Source: Leptodesmis sichuanensis A121
GTDB taxonomy: Bacteria; Cyanobacteriota; Cyanobacteriia; Leptolyngbyales; Leptolyngbyaceae
NCBI RefSeq assembly: GCF_021379005.1
Contig: NZ_CP075171.1
Coordinates: 3,100,001 to 3,164,000, forward strand
Length of the DNA: 64,000 bases
Reading direction: 5' to 3'
A program made the position numbers and the translations under genes. The notes beneath the pieces are model-generated. The model was not told the origin of the DNA, made no database searches, and was given only the letters and a program-made list of their open reading frames with translations. Positions 36,230-45,315 of this stretch are shown one piece after another. Within the stretch, counting starts at the first letter, position 1. Every line of letters starts with the position of its first letter.

Positions 36230-38506
36230 TCAAGTTCGCCTGAACGAGGATTTTTTTAGGTTCTTCCAGGAGCGCTGCAGTTCCTGAAGATCAGGCATCT
36301 GCCCTCCATAACGCCAGCGCACGTAAGCTTGAGAAATCTGCTCAACGATCGCGGCGCGTTCCGTTGGTTGAGTCAGTCGAATCTGGTGAACGTACTCCAG
36401 GGGAGTTTGGGCCATACGTTTGCCAATTCCTTGCTGAGCCAACCAATCCAGCATTTGTCGATACAGCCTTTCCATGGGGGGCAAAGTTGCCAACCAGCGC
36501 TGATACCGCCAACTCCGCCACCCTCGCCAGGACAGCCAGCCTAGAAATCCTAACCCGACTCCAGTTAATAAGGCTGCAAATAGTCCCACCCACCCTTGAG
36601 AGAACACCCCCACTAGCCAGGATGTAATGCCCACTATCCAGCCAATCATCGTCCCGAAAAATCGTCCCAGGAATCCTGTTACTGGCGAAGGCAACCAGCC
36701 TGCCACCCACTTCCAAAACTGCTGTACCACACTGAAGGTCTGATCTTCTTCGATCGAAGGCGGAATTAGCTCATGACCGGGCAGCGGATCGAAGGCAAAC
36801 CACCCAAATTTAGGAAAGTAAACTTCGGTCATCGCGTAGGCATCGGTGTTCTTGACTTCATACAGTCCAGTGAAAGGGTTAAACTCCCCAGAGCCGTATC
36901 CGGCGACCAACCGGGCTGGAATGCCGATCGATCGCAGCATGATGGTGAGAGTGGTGGCAAAGTGATCTGGATAGCCCCCTTTGTATTTGAAGAGGAATGC
37001 TTCGACCAGATCCTCCTTTGGCTTCAAGTAAGGTAAATCCGGCTGTACCGAGTACTGTTGCTTCAAAGCCTGGGTCAAAAACAGTGCCTTTTCATACACA
37101 CTGATAATTGGACGCGGAGAAGTGGCCAGGAGTTCTTCGGTGCGCTTGCGGACTCGCTCCCGAATTGCGTCTGGCACCTGCAGATAAACCTCTCGAATCC
37201 CTTTGTTGTAACTTTTGGGAGCCGTTTGTAGGCGCGTGCGATCGCGATAAGGCACCTCAGAAATCACAGTATAGGTGAGTCCTTCGGGCAGGCCCAGAGG
37301 CGATCGTAGACTTCCTTCCGTATCCAGAGCCACTTGAGGGGTGGGAAAAAACAGTTCTTTGGGCTGGGTGAGGGCTGGAATCAGGTTGGGCAGTTCAGAC
37401 ACCACGGTATAGGTTTGAATCACTTCCTTGGTTTTGTTGATCGTGATCGGTCGGGGTAAGAAGAATTGATAAGACCAACCGGGTCGATTCAGGGTACGGG
37501 TTTGCTCATTGCGAGAAATATCCCATCCCTGGCCCAAATACCGATCAAAGGCCAACACCCGCCAAAATCCTTCTGCTTGCGATCGCACCCGCAGCACTAC
37601 TTTGGGCTGCATTTGACCCCGCAAATTTTGATTGATCCGGGTATTGAACCCGTAATAAAACGTTTTATCTAGTTCTCCTGGCCCTGAAGCTTGTCCCCGT
37701 CCGACCCCTGCCTCAGAATTTCCAGCCAGGTTGCCATTTCTGACATAACCAGGATTAATAATTTGGCGGTTATTCTCGAAGCTTTGATTAATCTGGGAAC
37801 TGACCGGAAAGGTGCGTAACTGGTAGCCCGGAAGCCGGGGCATCAACATGAAAATGGTTAACCCCAATGCCAGAATGATCACCAAAAAGGTGGCTAACCG
37901 ACGGGGAGACAAACCGGGTTGACGGAAGGGCGATCGTCCCCCCACCTGTCTCAAGTCCAACCGCGAACGATAATCCAGCACCAGAACTGGTAGGGAAATG
38001 GTCAGGAAGGCCAGCAACACCAGACCAAAAATCATCGTCTGACTCAAGGTACTGGCCACTCCAATCAGGATCAGTCCAATCACCATTGAGTAACCCAGAT
38101 CCTGACGGCGCGGCATATGGAAGCTATGCAGCACCTGCAACTGCACCAGCAACTCGGCCAGTACCAGGCGAGTATCGTTGAGTTGTTCCCGCAGGCCCAG
38201 TAAAAAAGCACCCAGGGCAATCAACATCCCGATCGCAATGCAAAACTTGGTGGAAATATTACGCTGATGCCGGTGCGACCAACTCCAATAAGCTCCTGCA
38301 ATACTTAAGGGAATGGCCCATAAACTCATTTGAGTTTCAGCTGCCACATCGGTAGCGATAATCCCCACAATTACCATCGCCTGGGTCAGCACCCGCAGCA
38401 GCAGGGATTCTTCGGTTTTTGGCAGGGGCTGAGACGCAAGCCTTTCCCAGAGAGGGCTAATCAAAGGCAGCGATCGCAACCAGGCAGGGGCAGACGAGCT
38501 AGACAT
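36230..38506 (-). CDS. TgpA-like membrane protein with a degenerate transglutaminase domain
   Basis: The 758-residue protein has an N-terminal bundle of about six membrane helices (38-225), a periplasmic transglutaminase-like domain (about 455-580), another membrane region (about 610-660) and a DUF4129-like cytosolic tail. In active relatives the triad sits in a GxCxxFA motif, a DAHAW motif and FDP. Here they read GYPDHFAT, DAYAM and FDPLP: Cys is replaced by Pro (513) and His by Tyr (557), only the Asp remains. It should not be a working transglutaminase or peptidase. ATG 38506 is preferred over a TTG at 38512. Confidence 0.85.
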   Translation of the reverse strand: MSSSSAPAWLRSLPLISPLWERLASQPLPKTEESLLLRVLTQAMVIVGIIATDVAAETQMSLWAIPLSIAGAYWSWSHRHQRNISTKFCIAIGMLIALGAFLLGLREQLNDTRLVLAELLVQLQVLHSFHMPRRQDLGYSMVIGLILIGVASTLSQTMIFGLVLLAFLTISLPVLVLDYRSRLDLRQVGGRSPFRQPGLSPRRLATFLVIILALGLTIFMLMPRLPGYQLRTFPVSSQINQSFENNRQIINPGYVRNGNLAGNSEAGVGRGQASGPGELDKTFYYGFNTRINQNLRGQMQPKVVLRVRSQAEGFWRVLAFDRYLGQGWDISRNEQTRTLNRPGWSYQFFLPRPITINKTKEVIQTYTVVSELPNLIPALTQPKELFFPTPQVALDTEGSLRSPLGLPEGLTYTVISEVPYRDRTRLQTAPKSYNKGIREVYLQVPDAIRERVRKRTEELLATSPRPIISVYEKALFLTQALKQQYSVQPDLPYLKPKEDLVEAFLFKYKGGYPDHFATTLTIMLRSIGIPARLVAGYGSGEFNPFTGLYEVKNTDAYAMTEVYFPKFGWFAFDPLPGHELIPPSIEEDQTFSVVQQFWKWVAGWLPSPVTGFLGRFFGTMIGWIVGITSWLVGVFSQGWVGLFAALLTGVGLGFLGWLSWRGWRSWRYQRWLATLPPMERLYRQMLDWLAQQGIGKRMAQTPLEYVHQIRLTQPTERAAIVEQISQAYVRWRYGGQMPDLQELQRSWKNLKKSSFRRT

Positions 38507-38579
38507 GGGCAATCCCGATTAAGCAAACCAACTTCCCTATCCTACCCACTGCACTCAGCAGCCCCACAACCCCATCGTC

Positions 38580-39581
38580 CTATTCCTCTTGCAGACGTAC
38601 CGTAAAGGTTAGGGGTGACTCAACCTGATCCGACAGCACCACCTTTAAGGTATAAGCCTGACCAAGCTGTGGTTCCACCAATTCCATACCAAGATAGCCT
38701 GCGGTCGATCGGTGGCCGACTAAATTAAACTCGGCCTCCTGTAATGACAATTGGCCATCACAAGGAAGGGCGACTTGTAAGCGAATACTGGCAGGAGATT
38801 GGGCATCATAGCTCGCCTTCAGCCGCACCGTCCCGAAATGACTTTCCCACTGGCGTTCCGCCACCGGACGGTAGGGACTCACAGTCAGAGTTAAGGTATT
38901 TAAGATCTCACGGGCAGCCAGCAGCGACAACACCATTTTTTGAGCGTGAGCCGCTGTTTCATAGCTACTCGGAAAATTGGCTCCAGCAGGAGGAGCGGTT
39001 GTAGCTCCAGAACGAACGGGAGAGGTCATCACCAAACCAGCCAAATGATTCAGCGCTTCAGGCTGGTTGGGGAACAACTCTTCCACAGCCTGTACCAGTT
39101 TGGCTCCCTCCTTAAGGGACGAGTGGGCAAGTTGCTGGCAACGTTCCAGCAATTTGGCCAATAAATCGCCAGGAACTTGAACGGGCAGTTGGATATTTTT
39201 TAGCTGACGGCTCCAGATCCAATCCGTTTCGTAGGCGTATTGTTCGGTTTCCCAGGGGAACAAGGGAGGATTTTTTTCAATCTCACTTTGTAACCGATTT
39301 TTCAACAGAGCATGATAACGGTCTTGCACAGCAGGTACATCTCCAAGTTTAAAGAGAGCCTCTTTTTGAGAAGGGCGATTTGACCCAGAGAAACCAGAGG
39401 ATGCATTATTAATGGTCCGAGGCGGTAATGGGGATGATGGCTCTAACGAGGTAGACGTGTCTGATGTAGTCCCGCCCAAAGCCCGACTAATTGCTTCAGC
39501 ATCCACGCTGGAAGCCATTGGCAACAAGTCCTGTAAGAGGGCTAGTATCTGTTTCTGAATGTCCTCTGGGTCACGATTCAT
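38580..39581 (-). CDS. patU3: PatU3-like protein
   Basis: The 333-residue protein has an N-terminal helical part, a Ser/Pro-rich linker (about 38-70), a helical middle with QYAYETDWIW and a beta-rich C-terminal domain (about 235-333). I do not recognise a catalytic motif. It starts 51 bases after hetZ on the same strand, the place of patU3 in heterocyst-forming cyanobacteria, where PatU3 works with HetZ in cell-pattern control. The name rests mainly on this position. Confidence 0.55.
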   Translation of the reverse strand: MNRDPEDIQKQILALLQDLLPMASSVDAEAISRALGGTTSDTSTSLEPSSPLPPRTINNASSGFSGSNRPSQKEALFKLGDVPAVQDRYHALLKNRLQSEIEKNPPLFPWETEQYAYETDWIWSRQLKNIQLPVQVPGDLLAKLLERCQQLAHSSLKEGAKLVQAVEELFPNQPEALNHLAGLVMTSPVRSGATTAPPAGANFPSSYETAAHAQKMVLSLLAAREILNTLTLTVSPYRPVAERQWESHFGTVRLKASYDAQSPASIRLQVALPCDGQLSLQEAEFNLVGHRSTAGYLGMELVEPQLGQAYTLKVVLSDQVESPLTFTVRLQEE

Positions 39582-39632
39582 AATACAAATTCCTATTCAT
39601 GGATAGACATATCGCATCCGGACACTAAATCC

Positions 39633-40772
39633 TTACAAATTTCCTAAATTACGCATCTCCCAGGCTAACTCTAGCAGTTTGAACCATAGCTTTTGGAGTT
39701 GATTCAACGTACAACCCAGGGTTTGAGCAATTTTTTCGTCAGGATATTTTTGTTGCTTCAGGTCTAATAATTGCCGCTGTTGAGGTGTCAGGCGGGCCAG
39801 AAAGGTTTGCCACTGCTGAGAGGTCAAACCTAAATTGTGCTCCAGATCTGCTTCTAACCATTGATGAACTAACTCCCAACGATGGGAAAGAGCAAACCGA
39901 ATTAAATGATATCTAAAGCGTTGTTGCAGGTAATCTCGCTGACGAGCCGTTAACCCCATGATGGCTTCAATCTCGCTGGCTGGTAAATCCTGCAGACGTA
40001 ATACAAAATAATCAGCACAGTCACTCTGGTTGTGCTTATCCAGATAATCAACCAACTCAGAAATGACCGTCTGGCGTAAGGTATCCTCTGCTGGCTCGGC
40101 TTCTTGAGCTACCATTTGTTCCCGAACTTGCTGCATTGATGCAGCATTCCAGGCTGACTCTCCTTCGCCGTTCATGCCTTCCGTGGCTTGTTCAATGTCT
40201 ACTGGCGTTTCCACAGGTTGCTGCTGCGAGAAGGTTTGAGCACGCAAAATAATTAATTGCTGAGTTCGGTGCCCCGGCAGTGGGATCCGCCGTTTCGCGT
40301 AGCGCTCCGTAAAAGCTAGATACTCTGCAATTTCCAGTTGTGTTCTGGGAGTATAGGTCTGCGCCATCTGATTTTCTCGACGAAACGCATTTAACGCTTC
40401 TACGTAAAACCCCTGGAGAAAGTCGGCAATCAGTGGCAGGCGAGCTTGATAATTAGATGGCGTTTGGGGAGGGGTAATGTAACGATAGACGACGGCACTG
40501 AGGGTACTGGCTAGATCGGTGAGTCCGCCTTTCTCACCCAACTTAAAATAATGGGCGCATTGCTGAAGGCGATGTTTGGCTAAAGTCAGTCCCCAGGATT
40601 CCGTATCTCCAGACGCTTGAATACGTTTACTTTCGGCGCAAATGCGCAGTACTTCCTTGGCTAAACGCTCTGCCACGGCTACACAGGTTTGCTCAGAGGC
40701 ATGGGTTGCCAGCCTGAGTTCGCTCAACAGTAGTTGAAAAATTGCCTCCACGTCCTGGCAGATTTCCCCCAT
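39633..40772 (-). CDS. hetZ: HetZ family regulator
   Basis: The 379-residue protein matches what I recall of HetZ: VEAIFQLLLSELR, AKEVLRICAESKRIQASGD, LQGFYVEALNAFRRENQ, ERYAKRRIPLPG and a C-terminal sigma-like helix-turn-helix region (DLPASEIEAIMGLTARQRDYLQQRF). HetZ is needed early in heterocyst differentiation in Anabaena and is also found in filamentous cyanobacteria without heterocysts. The ATG at 40772 was chosen; a TTG at 40811 would add 13 residues. Confidence 0.85.
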   Translation of the reverse strand: MGEICQDVEAIFQLLLSELRLATHASEQTCVAVAERLAKEVLRICAESKRIQASGDTESWGLTLAKHRLQQCAHYFKLGEKGGLTDLASTLSAVVYRYITPPQTPSNYQARLPLIADFLQGFYVEALNAFRRENQMAQTYTPRTQLEIAEYLAFTERYAKRRIPLPGHRTQQLIILRAQTFSQQQPVETPVDIEQATEGMNGEGESAWNAASMQQVREQMVAQEAEPAEDTLRQTVISELVDYLDKHNQSDCADYFVLRLQDLPASEIEAIMGLTARQRDYLQQRFRYHLIRFALSHRWELVHQWLEADLEHNLGLTSQQWQTFLARLTPQQRQLLDLKQQKYPDEKIAQTLGCTLNQLQKLWFKLLELAWEMRNLGNL

Positions 40773-40887
40773 AACAAAACTATCTAATGGTTGACAATGA
40801 TGAATAGCCAATGGTGTTGTTCAATTTTGGCAATGGTTGCTTTGCAGCGTCTATAGCAAATTTAGTTCAACACTAAACTTTCTTGTT

Positions 40888-40960
40888 TAAACCTTGTCCA
40901 AGTCCAGAACCGGAGTTTCTCTGATCGGAAAACGACCGTTTTCTAGCTGGACTTGGTTTA
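40888..40960. repeat. 73-bp dispersed palindromic repeat, copy 5
   Basis: Same orientation as copies 2 and 4, in the divergent promoter region between hetZ and the gene at 40999. It extends an open frame into the 40999 gene, but that extension is repeat sequence. Confidence 0.88.
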
Positions 40961-40998
40961 GAAGTAGCAGACTTGTAATACCAAGATGGACGATCGCC

Positions 40999-41472
40999 AT
41001 GAATTTAGATGCCCAAATTCAAGACCTGATAGATCACGCACCCCAGGACGGTACAACTCCGATGCTAGTCGCTGCGATCGCGCCTGTGTTGAAAGAACTA
41101 GCAGGACGACTGCGCCATTTGCAATATTACGTTGCACAAACCCTGGACGGGAGTTGGGCCGTCACACTATTAAGTCACGAAGCGCACCCTGATATACAAA
41201 AGCAGATTATTTACGCCTACCCCACACTTAAGGATGTATCCAGTGGCCCTTACCCGATGCAAGACCCTCAAATGATTGCGCTACCCCTTCCAGTAACGCA
41301 CATTCTGTTTCAAATGGCAGCAATGGATACAGTAGACAGCGTAATTTTTTTTGAAGTTCCTGGTAACACTACGGTCGGCACAGAAATTCAGCGAGCCGAT
41401 TTACAGACTCTCATTCAAACCCAACTGCGGCATCAGACCACTTCTCCTGGAGTTCCGCCAGATATTGCATAA
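40999..41472 (+). CDS. conserved cyanobacterial hypothetical protein
   Basis: The 157-residue protein has no signal or membrane segment. It opens MNLDAQIQDLIDHAPQDG, followed by a helix, then alternating strands such as HLQYYVAQTLDGSWAVT and DSVIFFEVPGNT. I recall similar unnamed cyanobacterial proteins, but no function. The start is set by the first Met after repeat copy 5. Confidence 0.75.
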   Translation: MNLDAQIQDLIDHAPQDGTTPMLVAAIAPVLKELAGRLRHLQYYVAQTLDGSWAVTLLSHEAHPDIQKQIIYAYPTLKDVSSGPYPMQDPQMIALPLPVTHILFQMAAMDTVDSVIFFEVPGNTTVGTEIQRADLQTLIQTQLRHQTTSPGVPPDIA

Positions 41473-41623
41473 AGAAGGCAGAGGGCAGAAGGTAAAATCC
41501 CCACTTTTGGCTTTAATCAAATGACGAAGGACAGATGACCAATAGCTTCCCGCCTTCTACCCTCTACCTTTGCCTTCTGTCTTCCCCGTCTTCTTTGTAA
41601 AGAAAAGTAACAATATTGACGGC

Positions 41624-41681
41624 AAGACAGTTAACCGTCTTGACAGCTTAAGAGGGGGTGGATATGCTGTAATCCATACCC
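41624..41681 (+). promoter_or_regulatory. two operator-like inverted repeats before the RHH-ycf46 genes
   Basis: AAGACAGTTAACCGTCTT (41624-41641) is an 18-bp palindrome with one mismatched pair. GGGTGGAT (41656-41663) and ATCCATACCC (41672-41681) form a second, interrupted one. Both lie 20-80 bases before the start at 41704, so the small DNA-binding-like product of that gene could bind here. Inference. Confidence 0.45.
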
Positions 41682-41703
41682 GGGTACACAGACTGAGAGT
41701 GAT

Positions 41704-42060
41704 ATGCAAGACAAGTTAAAGGAAGACAAGCAAAAAGTAACGCTGTACCTGCCACAAGATCTACATAAACGGCTGAAGATAAGGGCGGCGATCGATTCTG
41801 AGACAATGACCGATATTACTCAACGAGCAATCGGGTTTTACCTGGCCCATCCTGAGATTGTCGATCAATACGAAGAGTCTCATGGTCAAGTTCATCGGGT
41901 ATACAGTTGTCCAAATTGTTCGGCTCATGTAGTTCTTCGGGACGGTGAAATGGTTACCCTGAGCACTCAATCGAGTGTTCTGATTGAAGAAAGTCTACCT
42001 GTCGAATCAAGACCAGTCGGTGCTGACTCACAGGGTGAAGGGGAGCTCGTTCCCTGCTAG
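41704..42060 (+). CDS. RHH-like regulator with a CxxC motif
   Basis: The 118-residue protein begins with a ribbon-helix-helix-like segment: KVTLYLPQDLHKRLKIRAAI (strand then helix) followed by TMTDITQRAIGFYLAHPE. Next come CPNC (a half zinc ribbon or a dimer zinc site), a short strand pair and an acidic tail. It lies 114 bases before ycf46. In Synechocystis a small unknown gene (slr0373) precedes slr0374, a ycf46 gene, in a stress-induced cluster; equivalence is inference. Confidence 0.72.
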   Translation: MQDKLKEDKQKVTLYLPQDLHKRLKIRAAIDSETMTDITQRAIGFYLAHPEIVDQYEESHGQVHRVYSCPNCSAHVVLRDGEMVTLSTQSSVLIEESLPVESRPVGADSQGEGELVPC

Positions 42061-42174
42061 CGGTTTAATTTGATTTAGTTTCTGAGTCTCTCTTTGTTAG
42101 TTGCGTTACTGAGATGAATAGCCTGGCAACTGTGTTAGGTTGGCATCTGCGATTACTTTAGTTGGGTTGGTGTT

Positions 42175-43686
42175 ATGCAAGAAGAACTCAGCATTTTAAT
42201 TCAGGCTCAGTATCCTCTGATCTATCTGGTTACCTCTGAGGAAGAGCGGGCTGAGCAAGCCATTGCGGCAATCGCCCAACAAGGTAAACCCCAGCGACGT
42301 ATGTTTATCTGGACTGTGACCCACGGAATTGTTGAGTACGGTCAACCCAGGAATGTTACTCAGCACAATACAGTCTCCCCAGAAGCCGCGATTGAATGGG
42401 TAACTCGTCAGCGAGATCCAGGGCTGTTTGTGTTCAAAGATTTGCACCCCTTTGTGGATTCTCCGGCTGTGACTCGGTGGCTACGGGACGCGATCGCCAG
42501 CTTCAGAGGCACCCAGAAGGCAATCATTATGATGTCTCCGGTACAGCAGGTGCCGATCGAGCTTGAGAAAGACGTTGCTGTCATTGACTTTGCTATGCCT
42601 GATATGGCAGAACTCAATCAGGTTCTCTCTCAGCAACTTGATCTGAATCGCAGTCGCCGGATTACCACGGAAACTCGCGAGAAGTTGCTAAAAGCGGCTC
42701 TAGGGCTGACGCGAGATGAAGCAGAAAAAGTTTATCGTAAGGCTCAAGTTACTGCAGGTCGGCTGACCGAAGCAGAAGTAGATATCGTTCTATCCGAGAA
42801 GAAACAACTCATTCGGCGCAATGGCATCCTCGAATACATCGAAGAAGACGAAACCATCGATTCAGTGGGTGGACTGGAAGAGTTGAAACGGTGGCTACGG
42901 CAACGCTCCAATGCTTTCACTGAACGGGCCAGGGAATATGGCTTACCTCAACCGAAAGGGATGTTGATTCTGGGTGTCCCTGGATGCGGTAAGTCTCTGA
43001 TTGCCAAAACCACTTCTCGGCTGTGGGGCTTGCCCTTGCTGCGGTTGGATATGGGCCGGGTGTATGACGGGTCTATGGTCGGTCGCTCTGAAGCTAATCT
43101 CCGCAATGCGCTGAAGACGGCTGAATCTATCTCCCCCGCGATTCTCTTTATTGATGAGTTGGACAAAGCATTTGCTGGCAGTGCCGGATCAGCGGACTCG
43201 GATGGTGGAACGTCCAGCCGGATCTTTGGTTCATTCCTGACCTGGATGCAAGAAAAAACTTCCCCCGTATTTGTGATGGCGACTGCCAACCGGGTAGAGC
43301 GGTTACCGGGAGAATTCCTGCGGAAAGGACGGTTTGATGAATTATTCTTTGTCGATTTGCCCAATGCGGAAGAGCGGCAAGATATTTTCCGCATCCATCT
43401 GTCGAAGCGCAAGCGGGATACCTCCCGGTTCGACCTCGATCAGTTGGCAAATGTCAGCGATGGATTCTCTGGTGCAGAAATTGAGCAGGCATTGGTGGCA
43501 GCCATGTATGATGCCTTCGCTCAAGACCGGGAATTTACCCAACTCGATATTATTGCAGCGGTCAAGGCAACTCAGCCTTTGTCCAAGACCATGAGTGAAC
43601 AAGTGGCAGCCCTGCGCGATTGGGCACGCCAACGGGCAAGACCCGCTGCGTCTTCGGTTGCTGAATATCAGCGACTCGAATTCTAA
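42175..43686 (+). CDS. ycf46: AAA ATPase Ycf46
   Basis: The 503-residue protein has an N-terminal domain specific to Ycf46 (LIYLVTSEEERAEQAI, DLHPFVDSPAVTRWLRD) and a single AAA module: Walker A GVPGCGKS at about 265-272, Walker B ILFIDELDKAF and an arginine-finger region. In Synechocystis the homologue Slr0374 is linked to carbon-dioxide use and stress response. The protein has no protease or membrane part. Confidence 0.93.
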   Translation: MQEELSILIQAQYPLIYLVTSEEERAEQAIAAIAQQGKPQRRMFIWTVTHGIVEYGQPRNVTQHNTVSPEAAIEWVTRQRDPGLFVFKDLHPFVDSPAVTRWLRDAIASFRGTQKAIIMMSPVQQVPIELEKDVAVIDFAMPDMAELNQVLSQQLDLNRSRRITTETREKLLKAALGLTRDEAEKVYRKAQVTAGRLTEAEVDIVLSEKKQLIRRNGILEYIEEDETIDSVGGLEELKRWLRQRSNAFTERAREYGLPQPKGMLILGVPGCGKSLIAKTTSRLWGLPLLRLDMGRVYDGSMVGRSEANLRNALKTAESISPAILFIDELDKAFAGSAGSADSDGGTSSRIFGSFLTWMQEKTSPVFVMATANRVERLPGEFLRKGRFDELFFVDLPNAEERQDIFRIHLSKRKRDTSRFDLDQLANVSDGFSGAEIEQALVAAMYDAFAQDREFTQLDIIAAVKATQPLSKTMSEQVAALRDWARQRARPAASSVAEYQRLEF

Positions 43687-43717
43687 AGGCTTTCTCCTGC
43701 TCCCAACAGGATGAAAG

Positions 43718-43734
43718 GCTAGCGTTCCGCTAGC
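43718..43734 (+). terminator. 7-bp perfect hairpin after ycf46
   Basis: GCTAGCG-TTC-CGCTAGC lies 32 bases past the ycf46 stop. There is no T run. It may serve as a weak terminator or mRNA end before the DUF1257 gene. Confidence 0.5.
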
Positions 43735-43821
43735 AGTCTCACGAAAAAAGCCGATAGCAAACTGTTATTGGCAATTAACTTCAAAACGTTGTTCTCAACT
43801 CTCTATCAGGAGGAAACCCAA

Positions 43822-44175
43822 ATGTCTCACTTTAGCACTCTGCGCACCAAGATCACCGACGCTGAAATCCTGAAGTCTTCTCTGCGTGATCTGGGCATCA
43901 GTGTGAAGACCGAAGCTGATGTTCGTGGCTACAATGGCCAACGCGTTCGTGCTGACATCGTTGCTGTTCTGGAAGGCGAATACGATCTCGGCTGGTCTCG
44001 CAACGCAGATGGCTCTTTTGATCTGATCGCTGACCTGTGGGGTGTTGCTAAGCGCCACAATCAAACCGAACTGATTAACTCCATCAACCAGAAGTACGCT
44101 GTGAACAAGACTCTGGCTGAAGTTAAGCGGCCTGGTTTGCAAAACGCTAACGTTAAGCTGGTGGTGCAAAAGTAG
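43822..44175 (+). CDS. ycf35: DUF1257 (Ycf35) family protein
   Basis: The 117-residue soluble protein begins MSHFSTLRTKITDAEILKSS and keeps the family pattern VRGYNGQRVRADIV, DLGWSRNADGSFDLIADLWG and the ending VKLVVQK. The family is shared by cyanobacteria and red-lineage plastids; its function is unknown. The start at 43822 has the strong site CAGGAGGAAAC. Codons look highly biased, suggesting high expression. A terminator follows. Confidence 0.88.
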   Translation: MSHFSTLRTKITDAEILKSSLRDLGISVKTEADVRGYNGQRVRADIVAVLEGEYDLGWSRNADGSFDLIADLWGVAKRHNQTELINSINQKYAVNKTLAEVKRPGLQNANVKLVVQK

Positions 44176-44199
44176 TCTTCCCACGCGTTCCCAAACTAG

Positions 44200-44232
44200 C
44201 GGGCTAACCCCACCCTGGTTAGTCCGTTTTTT
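44200..44232 (+). terminator. rho-independent terminator after DUF1257 gene
   Basis: CGGGCTAACC and GGTTAGTCCG form a stem with one G-T pair, followed by six T. Confidence 0.85.
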
Positions 44233-44246
44233 GGTTCAGCATCCTC

Positions 44247-44310
44247 AAGAGGGCAGGTTTATCTAGATGCTTGGATTTTCTGAAATCACAACAGATAAAT
44301 CTGTCCTCTT
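44247..44310. repeat. 18-bp inverted repeat, possible miniature element
   Basis: AAGAGGGCAGGTTTATCT (44247-44264) and AGATAAATCTGTCCTCTT (44293-44310) are reverse complements except at two G/A positions that still pair in RNA. A 28-base loop separates them. It lies just before the phosphatase gene at 44329, in its leader or promoter. Confidence 0.6.
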
Positions 44311-44328
44311 TGTAATAAGCTAAGGGGC

Positions 44329-45183
44329 ATGGAACGGATTACTCCAGAATTAGCTCGGCAGATTCAACAGATTGTTCGTGAGTGTGGTTTACAGGCAGAG
44401 CAGATGGCAGCCGCCCCCTTTGAAATTGTGGAAAAGGGGCCTGAGGACTACGTTACAAGTATTGATGCTATTTTGGATCGGCAGCTTGCAGCAGCTTTTT
44501 CCCATCTATTTCCCGCAGATGGCGTGATTACTGAGGAAGATAGGCGATCGCGTCAGCAGTTCTATGATGGCTACTCCCGCCTGTGGTGTATTGATCCGCT
44601 GGATGGCACAGAAGACTTTATCTGGGGCAAGCGGAACTATGCTGTCATGGTCGGTTTACTGGAGAATTATCAACCCACAGCAGGGTGGATTTATGCCCCT
44701 ACCCAAGATCGAATGTATTTTGGTGGTCTAGAGTGGGGAGTATTTGAAAGCGTAGGAGATCGACCACCTGAAGCCCTATCCATCATTCAACCCACTCCTC
44801 CCTCAACAGAATTTTGTCCGATCGTGATTGGGCATCGCGATCAAACCCGATATGGAGCCGCGATCGCTCAACAGATTCCGGGAGTGCAATTTCATTCGAT
44901 CGGCAGTTTTGGCCTAAAAGTGATGGAAGTAGTATGTGGACGGGCCGGGCTATATCTTTACTTCAATGGGCGCGTCAAACTCTGGGATACAACGGGGCCG
45001 TTGGCTCTGGCAAAAGCGGCGGGTCTAACCTGTTGTAGTTTGGAAGGCGAGCCGATCCGCTTCTCTCCCGATGCGATCGACCCTGAGACTTTGGCTCATA
45101 CCCAATCGATTTTGGTTGGTTGGCCAGATTACATTGAGCAATTGCGTCCCAAGCTAGAAGTGGCCGCAAGCTTACAAAACTGA
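44329..45183 (+). CDS. inositol-monophosphatase/CysQ superfamily phosphatase
   Basis: The 284-residue protein holds the metal-binding signatures of the superfamily: TEED at about 68-71, IDPLDGTEDF starting at about 88, and a C-terminal WDTTGPLALAKAAG in place of the usual WD-x-A. It may dephosphorylate 3'-phosphoadenosine 5'-phosphate, inositol phosphate or a sugar phosphate. A second member lies at 53905, and the two are only distantly alike, so they probably have different substrates. Confidence 0.87.
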   Translation: MERITPELARQIQQIVRECGLQAEQMAAAPFEIVEKGPEDYVTSIDAILDRQLAAAFSHLFPADGVITEEDRRSRQQFYDGYSRLWCIDPLDGTEDFIWGKRNYAVMVGLLENYQPTAGWIYAPTQDRMYFGGLEWGVFESVGDRPPEALSIIQPTPPSTEFCPIVIGHRDQTRYGAAIAQQIPGVQFHSIGSFGLKVMEVVCGRAGLYLYFNGRVKLWDTTGPLALAKAAGLTCCSLEGEPIRFSPDAIDPETLAHTQSILVGWPDYIEQLRPKLEVAASLQN

Positions 45184-45315
45184 GTAGTACTAATCGGAGC
45201 TATGGCCGCTTTCTAGCTTCTGGCCTGCCTAAAAAAATTTCCTGAAATTGGGCGATCGCACCCTGAAGTTTCTAAACTGGACATAATGCGTCTTTGAAAT
45301 TAAGGAAAGCGAGTC

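Noticed and set aside
40894-40998. 35-codon extension of the 40999 gene
   Set aside because: It is translation of the 73-bp repeat; the same peptide pattern appears in frames through the other copies.
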